Assembly: GCA_018700655.1 (NCBI GenBank)
Contig: JABIUG010000400.1
Coordinates: forward strand, 1 to 18,013
DNA: 18,013 nt
From: Rhodospirillaceae bacterium
Lineage (GTDB): Bacteria > Pseudomonadota > Alphaproteobacteria > SP197
Direction of reading: 5' to 3'
The notes beneath the pieces were generated by a model. That model did no database searches. It was not told the DNA's origin and worked only from the letters and a program-made list of their open reading frames with translations. Positions 14,133 through 18,013 of this stretch are shown piece after piece. A program made the translations under genes and the position numbers. Within the stretch, counting starts at the first letter, position 1; each line of letters opens with the position of its first letter.

Positions 14133-14594
14133 CTACTTTCTCCAAGCAAGGAGCCATTCAGCCACCATGGCCGGGCGCTCCATGCCTTCGATCTCGATAT
14201 GCACGTCTATTGGAATGATGGTGATCTCACCACGTTCGCTGGCCCCTTCACCTGCAGTCCTGAAGTGCCCTCTGATGCGCGCGCCCAGGGGGATAGGTTC
14301 GATCAGGCGCATCCGGTTGAAGCCGTAATTGAGGCCGTAACCTTCTTCAAGAACAGCGCCTGATGTTTCAACGTTCATGGAATTCGCCATCAGATGTGCC
14401 AACAGGGACATAGTCAGAAACCCGTGGGCATGCGGTTGCCCGTCGATTTCCATGGCCACGGGGTCGAGCGTCACATCGGCGAAGGTCTGGTTCATGGCCA
14501 CATCGAGCGTGACCCAGTCGGAAACGCCCAGTTCAGAGCCGGGTAGAAGCAGCTGCTCCGCTCTGCTCATCTTGGTTTCAGCAGGGTCGCTCAT
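14133..14594 (-). CDS. MaoC/NodN-like hot-dog protein with a missing catalytic His
   Basis: This 153-residue single hot-dog domain protein is related to MaoC/(R)-enoyl-CoA hydratases and NodN. It has D-W-V-T-L near 26-30, F-A-D-V-T-L-D at 38-44, H-A-H-G-F-L-T-M-S-L-L at 55-65 (the usual A-H-G-F-L-T-L-S-L), and Y-G-L-N-Y-G-F-N-R-M-R-L near 86-97. In active relatives the Asp is followed five residues later by His (D-x4-H). Here Asp44 is followed by P-V-A-M-E, putting Glu at 49, and the loop before A-H-G-F is about ten residues shorter than usual. Hydratase activity is therefore doubtful. The ATG at 14594 (GGA seven bases upstream) is preferred to a TTG at 14627 overlapping the ligase gene. It is 23 bp downstream of the ligase and probably co-transcribed with it. 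Confidence 0.85.
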   Translation of the reverse strand: MSDPAETKMSRAEQLLLPGSELGVSDWVTLDVAMNQTFADVTLDPVAMEIDGQPHAHGFLTMSLLAHLMANSMNVETSGAVLEEGYGLNYGFNRMRLIEPIPLGARIRGHFRTAGEGASERGEITIIPIDVHIEIEGMERPAMVAEWLLAWRK

Positions 14595-14617
14595 TAGGTG
14601 TTCCAACCGTGTGTTCG

Positions 14618-16246
14618 TCAGCGCCAAACCTTGTCAATGCGATCAAAGGCGCCAATCGTGAGGTCCTCGACGGCTTCGGTCAGCTTTGGCTTCGAGACTT
14701 TGTCGTTGCCTGCGGTCATCGGGAATGCGTCGACATAGGCAAGGTAGCGGGGAAGCTTGAATGCGGCGAGGTTTTCGGCGCAGTGAGCAAGAATTTGCGA
14801 AGGCGTGAGGTCATCGCGGCCCAGGCCTGGCCCAAGCTGGACATAGGCCTTAACCTCCTCGCCGCGTATCGCATCGGGCACGGAAATCACGGCCGCCATC
14901 AGAACGCCCGGGAGGCTGCTTAAACATCCTTCGACCTCTGCCGCGGAGATGTTCTCGCCCGAGCGTTTGATCATGTCCTTCATGCGCCCGACCAGATAAT
15001 ACCCGCCATCGGCTTCACGACGCATGAGATCGCCGGTGCGAAACCACTTCCCCCGGAAGCTGTCCCTGTTTGCGGCTGTCTTGTGATAGTAGCCATGGAG
15101 GTGACCGGGGCCCGCCGTCCAGACTTCACCAATCTCGCCATCGGCGACATCATTCCCGTCGTCACCGACGATTCTGATTTCCCGCCAGGGCGCCGGAACA
15201 CCTACTGAACCACGTACCGCCAGGTCAGGTCGGTCGACCGGGACATAAAGGCAAACGCCGTTTTCGGTCATGGCATAGGAATCCCTGGCGATCACGTCGT
15301 AGCGCTCCTCCAGCCGCTGAAGCCCGTCACTGTGGAAGTACCAGGCATGAACCCATTTCAGGCTGGCGCAGACTTCTGGCGGGTAATCCTCCATCACGTG
15401 GACGGCTGGGACGGGAAAAGCGCAATAGTCGATTTGATAGCGCTGCACCCAATCGAAGAACTTCGAGATGCTCGGTCGCTTGGGGCAATAGATCGTCGCG
15501 TTTGTGAGCAGGGATGCGATCATGATAGCATTGCCCTGGATGTAGAACATCGGCTCGTAGATCAAGCTGTTTCGCGGTGTGTGGCCGTCCTGGCAGATCA
15601 GCGCAGATGTCGCGATTTGCAGCCAGTAGCGGTGATCCAGCATGCAGCCTTTGGGGAAGCCGGTTGTGCCCGAGCTGTAGATGATCGCAATCACATCATC
15701 GCTTGTTACACCCGCCCTTGGTTCGCGCGACAGTGCGGCGCAGGCCAGGAGCGTCTCCCAGGCGACATGGGCTGCGCCAACACCCGAATCATCGTTGCAC
15801 ACAATGATATTGCTGTCGGGCAGTCGTTCGCTCCGCATTTCCATAGCCTCAAGTGAGGACAGGGCCTCAGCATCGATCACCAGAAAGTCGACATCGGCAT
15901 CGTTGAGCGCATAGTCGAGTTCCCGGCCCGTGAATTTCGGATTGAGCTGCACCGTGACCGCTCCGATCCAGGCAATCGCGAACCAGGTGACGGGGAATTC
16001 GATAACATTGGGCATCATCAAGGCAACATGGGTTCCCTTGCGCACACCCAGTTCGAGCAAGCCGCCCGCTACCCGACGGACCTGATCATCCAGTTCGCTG
16101 TAACTGACTGTGATACCGTGATCGAAGAACACAAAAGCTTCGCGCTCTGGGGTCTGGTCGACGCGCTCACGCAGCATGTGGGGGATGGTCGCTGGCATGG
16201 CAGCGTCCAGGGCCGCAATGTCCAGAGATGCTAAGTTGCCGTCCAC
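14618..16246 (-). CDS. Acyl-CoA synthetase (CaiC/FadD-like AMP-binding ligase)
   Basis: This is a full-length, 542-residue adenylate-forming ligase. Visible motifs are the P-loop I-Y-S-S-G-T-T-G-F-P-K-G at 189-200, a Y-A-M-T-E substrate/adenine motif near 318-322, W-F-R-T-G-D-L for the ribose-binding Asp, the hinge G-R-M-K-D-M-I-K-R-S-G-E-N-I-S, and the C-terminal catalytic Lys in N-D-K-V-S-K. The overall pattern resembles crotonobetaine/carnitine-CoA ligases, so a small charged acid such as a betaine-type carboxylate is possible but unproved. The start codon is GTG at 16246 with GGAG seven bases upstream. It heads a two-gene unit with the MaoC-like protein. A second, different acyl-CoA synthetase lies at the left edge of the window. 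Confidence 0.94.
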   Translation of the reverse strand: MDGNLASLDIAALDAAMPATIPHMLRERVDQTPEREAFVFFDHGITVSYSELDDQVRRVAGGLLELGVRKGTHVALMMPNVIEFPVTWFAIAWIGAVTVQLNPKFTGRELDYALNDADVDFLVIDAEALSSLEAMEMRSERLPDSNIIVCNDDSGVGAAHVAWETLLACAALSREPRAGVTSDDVIAIIYSSGTTGFPKGCMLDHRYWLQIATSALICQDGHTPRNSLIYEPMFYIQGNAIMIASLLTNATIYCPKRPSISKFFDWVQRYQIDYCAFPVPAVHVMEDYPPEVCASLKWVHAWYFHSDGLQRLEERYDVIARDSYAMTENGVCLYVPVDRPDLAVRGSVGVPAPWREIRIVGDDGNDVADGEIGEVWTAGPGHLHGYYHKTAANRDSFRGKWFRTGDLMRREADGGYYLVGRMKDMIKRSGENISAAEVEGCLSSLPGVLMAAVISVPDAIRGEEVKAYVQLGPGLGRDDLTPSQILAHCAENLAAFKLPRYLAYVDAFPMTAGNDKVSKPKLTEAVEDLTIGAFDRIDKVWR

Positions 16247-16295
16247 AAATAAGCTCCGTGGTCCAAAGCGGGGAACAGCCTAGTGGCTCGAAGTT

Positions 16296-16325
16296 ATTCT
16301 GACATGTCATGGTTTAAGCGGGCAA
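16296..16325 (-). promoter_or_regulatory. Weak candidate promoter with a palindrome in its spacer, upstream of the acyl-CoA ligase
   Basis: On the minus strand TTGCCC (16325-16320) and CAGAAT (16301-16296) are 18 bases apart, a poor-to-fair sigma70 match about 50 bp before the GTG at 16246. The 10-bp perfect palindrome TGACATGTCA (16300-16309) lies in the spacer and touches the -10, where a repressor could act. Either element could be chance. Confidence 0.28.
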
Positions 16326-16350
16326 GCGCGTGCCCGGCGGCCATTAATCA

Positions 16351-16386
16351 ATCAGGGGGCCAGCGGTTTCCGGTTGACCCCCTGAT
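16351..16386 (-). terminator. Hairpin just downstream of tRNA-Asn, probable terminator
   Basis: ATCAGGGGG (16351-16359) and CCCCCTGAT (16378-16386) are exact inverted copies, a 9-bp GC-rich stem with an 18-base loop that can itself pair weakly (CGG-TTT-CCG). It begins five bases past the tRNA 3' end on the minus strand and is followed by TGATTAAT rather than a clean T-run. Position and stem strength fit a tRNA transcription terminator; the weak T-tract keeps the call tentative. Confidence 0.55.
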
Positions 16387-16391
16387 CATGT

Positions 16392-16467
16392 TGGCTCCGC
16401 GAGTAGGACTCGAACCTACGACCCGCTGGTTAACAGCCAGCTGCTCTACCAACTGAGCTATCGCGGA
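16392..16467 (-). tRNA. tRNA-Asn (anticodon GTT), CCA encoded
   Basis: The minus strand reads as a 76-nt cloverleaf. The acceptor stem TCCGCGA pairs with TCGCGGA. A D-arm with AGCTCAGTTGGTAGAGC follows. The anticodon arm is CTGGC-TGTTAAC-CAGCG with GTT in the centre of the seven-base loop, and the T-arm is GTAGG-TTCGAGT-CCTAC. The discriminator base G is followed by an encoded CCA (16394-16392). It sits between the carbamoyltransferase gene and the acyl-CoA ligase, with its own promoter upstream and a hairpin after it. No integrase or duplicated 3' end was seen nearby. Confidence 0.97.
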
Positions 16468-16483
16468 TCAGTGGTAAAACCGG

Positions 16484-16512
16484 CTTATAAGGATGCGTCC
16501 AGCGCTCGTCAA
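16484..16512 (-). promoter_or_regulatory. Strong sigma70-type promoter for tRNA-Asn
   Basis: On the minus strand TTGACG (16512-16507, 5 of 6 to consensus) and TATAAG (16489-16484, 5 of 6) are separated by exactly 17 bases. It lies in the 51-bp gap between the carbamoyltransferase stop and the tRNA. Predicted initiation near 16477 leaves a 5' leader of about ten bases before the mature tRNA. This is the best promoter match in the window. Confidence 0.75.
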
Positions 16513-16518
16513 CGGGAC

Positions 16519-18013
16519 TCAGTCGCGCGTGTAAAGTGCCTCTTCGGTCACCACGAAATCTATCCTGTCGTCGGCAAGTGCGCGCAGGCAGTGATCCGGG
16601 GTATCGACGATCGGTTCTTCGTGCACGTTGAATGAGGTGTTGATCAGCACAGGCAGCCCGGTTTCGCGCTCAAAACCGTCAAGAATGTCGTGGTAGAGCG
16701 GGTTGTCATCACGACGGATGACCTGTGGTCGCGCGGTGCCGTCGACATGGACCACGGCGGGAATGCGATCCTGCCAAGCAGGGTTCACGGCGCAGGTGAT
16801 GGTCATGAACCGGCAGGCATAGGCATTGAGGTCAGAGACTTCAAAGACCTCGCCGGCACGCTCTTCCTTCACCACCGGCGCGAACGGCATGAATTCGCTG
16901 CGTTCCAGGCGCTGGTTGAGGGTGTCGTTGATTGCGTGATCGGCAGGACTTCCCAGGATCGTGCGCGCGCCCAGAGCGCGGGGGCCGAATTCCATGCGCT
17001 GGCTGTAGATCGCTCCGGCCTTGCCGCCCGCGATGTGTTGCACGGCAGCCTCGGCGGGATTGCCGCCATGGCGTGTGATGCCGGGCGCTGCCTTCAACGC
17101 CCCATCGATCGCAGCATTGTGGTCACGGCCAAGGTAGACATCATCCAGCCTGTGGCGATTACTCAGCCAGGTTTCCATGCCGTCGCTCGCCATCATGGCG
17201 TCCAGACAGGCGCCGACACACAGGCCGTCATCGGCCATGGCGGGGAAGACAAAGACCTCATCGACATCGGTTTTTTCGGCAAGCAGGCGGTTGAGGCGGA
17301 CATTGGCAAAGACACCGCCGGCCAGCCCCAGATGCCGTGCGCCACTGCGCTGCAGCATGCGCCGGACCGAACCCAGCATGGTCTGTTCCAGCAGGGCCTG
17401 GATCGAGGCTGCCATCTCTTCATGGCTTGATCGCTCTGCCAGGCCGAACAGGAAAATCTTCATGGCGCTGTAGGTCGTGAAGTCGGAGAGAATTTCGCCG
17501 GTGTCGGTCACCATGAAGTGCCGCATCATCTCGTCGAGATGGACCGGTTCGCCAAGGGCCGCCAGGCCGGTGAGCTTGCCTTCATGGCGATTCATCTTCC
17601 AGCCCAGCGCCTGGGTGCAGAAGCCATAGGCCATGCCCAGGCTGTCGATCCGGTTGGTCGCGAGCAGTTCATCATCGCCGCCAAACAGGGTCTCGATTTT
17701 GCCATCGCGGAAGGCGCGCATGGAATACTGCACATTGTCGCCGCCGCCATCGGCTGTGTAGAGCAAGGCGTCGTCCCAATCGGTGTAGAACAGCGTTGGG
17801 AGCGCGTGGCACAGGTGATGGTTGGAGAAATGCAGGCCGGTATCTGCCCCGAATCCATAGGTCTCGAGAAACCGTTCGCGATCCAGAATCGAGAGGGGAT
17901 CGAGAGTCCCCGCCCGTGCCATCTCGAGCGCCATAAAGCGCAGTTTCTGTCGCCCGAGTGCTTCCCTGATTTTGCCCTCAACCGCTCTGCGGCCGCGAAA
18001 ATGGCTGTAACAG
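16519..18013 (-). CDS. NodU/CmcH/TobZ-family carbamoyltransferase, N-terminus beyond the window
   Basis: These enzymes transfer a carbamoyl group from carbamoyl phosphate, through a carbamoyl-adenylate made in a TsaD-like domain, to a hydroxyl on sugars or natural products (Nod factors, cephamycin, tobramycin). About 497 residues are present, open at the right edge. Family blocks include N-H-H-L-C-H-A (metal-binding His), Y-T-A-D-G-G-G-D-N-V-Q, M-N-R-H-E-G-K-L-T-G-L-A-A-L-G, a G-G-V-F-A-N-V-R-L-N segment, then F-G-P-R-A-L-G-A-R-T-I-L and I-N-T-S-F-N-V-H-E-E-P-I-V in the C-terminal carbamoyltransferase domain. It ends at TGA 16519 just before the tRNA promoter. The acceptor is unknown; with the TPR-glycosyltransferase and sulfotransferase-like genes it hints at glycan or small-molecule decoration. 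Confidence 0.95.
   Translation of the reverse strand, partial: CYSHFRGRRAVEGKIREALGRQKLRFMALEMARAGTLDPLSILDRERFLETYGFGADTGLHFSNHHLCHALPTLFYTDWDDALLYTADGGGDNVQYSMRAFRDGKIETLFGGDDELLATNRIDSLGMAYGFCTQALGWKMNRHEGKLTGLAALGEPVHLDEMMRHFMVTDTGEILSDFTTYSAMKIFLFGLAERSSHEEMAASIQALLEQTMLGSVRRMLQRSGARHLGLAGGVFANVRLNRLLAEKTDVDEVFVFPAMADDGLCVGACLDAMMASDGMETWLSNRHRLDDVYLGRDHNAAIDGALKAAPGITRHGGNPAEAAVQHIAGGKAGAIYSQRMEFGPRALGARTILGSPADHAINDTLNQRLERSEFMPFAPVVKEERAGEVFEVSDLNAYACRFMTITCAVNPAWQDRIPAVVHVDGTARPQVIRRDDNPLYHDILDGFERETGLPVLINTSFNVHEEPIVDTPDHCLRALADDRIDFVVTEEALYTRD

Noticed and set aside
16392..16467. tRNA-Asn 3' end as an attachment site for an integrated island.
   Set aside because: No integrase, no partial tRNA copy and no direct repeat was found; the downstream hairpin is better explained as a terminator.

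Overview
The window looks like a chromosomal accessory-metabolism region of a GC-rich, Gram-negative heterotroph, most likely an alphaproteobacterium. This is judged from gene style, tight ATGA/GTGA-coupled operons and GGAG-type ribosome binding sites; no marker gene fixes the taxonomy. There are no transposases, integrases, CRISPR arrays or rRNA genes, and no recognisable transcriptional regulator.

Left part (1-6070). A truncated AMP-dependent acyl-CoA synthetase (-) diverges from a DMT/EamA transporter (+) across 167 bp that hold an operator-like inverted repeat. Then comes a compact (+) operon: two tandem 253-residue NAD-type short-chain dehydrogenases, an M20-family amidohydrolase and a CobW/COG0523 GTPase metallochaperone. 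The junctions overlap (ATGA) or nearly so. A perfect hairpin sits in the leader just before the first ribosome binding site.

Centre (6073-13009, all -). In transcription order: a PF13759-like 2OG-Fe(II) oxygenase, a sarcosine/dimethylglycine-type SAM methyltransferase, a choline-kinase-like phosphotransferase, nitrile hydratase alpha with a Co-type C-T-L-C-S-C claw, a nitrile hydratase beta chain split into separate N- and C-terminal ORFs, a P14K-like nitrile hydratase chaperone, a TPR-glycosyltransferase protein, and (after a 163-bp gap) a DAO-family FAD oxidoreductase. From methyltransferase to TPR protein the genes overlap or are 1-10 nt apart, so they are probably one transcript. This three-polypeptide nitrile hydratase inside an unusual modification cluster is the most novel part of the window.

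Right part (13050-18013). A sulfotransferase-like gene (+) is interrupted by one in-frame amber codon. It is followed by a (-) pair of CaiC-like acyl-CoA ligase and a MaoC/NodN-like protein that lacks the usual catalytic His, then tRNA-Asn(GTT) with a good sigma70-type promoter and a 3' hairpin, and the 3' part of a NodU/CmcH-type carbamoyltransferase running off the right edge.

A possible unifying reading, which is inference only: nitrile to amide (nitrile hydratase), amide to acid (M20 hydrolase), acid to CoA thioester (two ligases), with SDR and FAD oxidations, a dedicated transporter and metal delivery by the COG0523 protein. The methyltransferase, kinase-like and oxygenase genes suggest the substrate or product is an N-methylated or hydroxylated small molecule.
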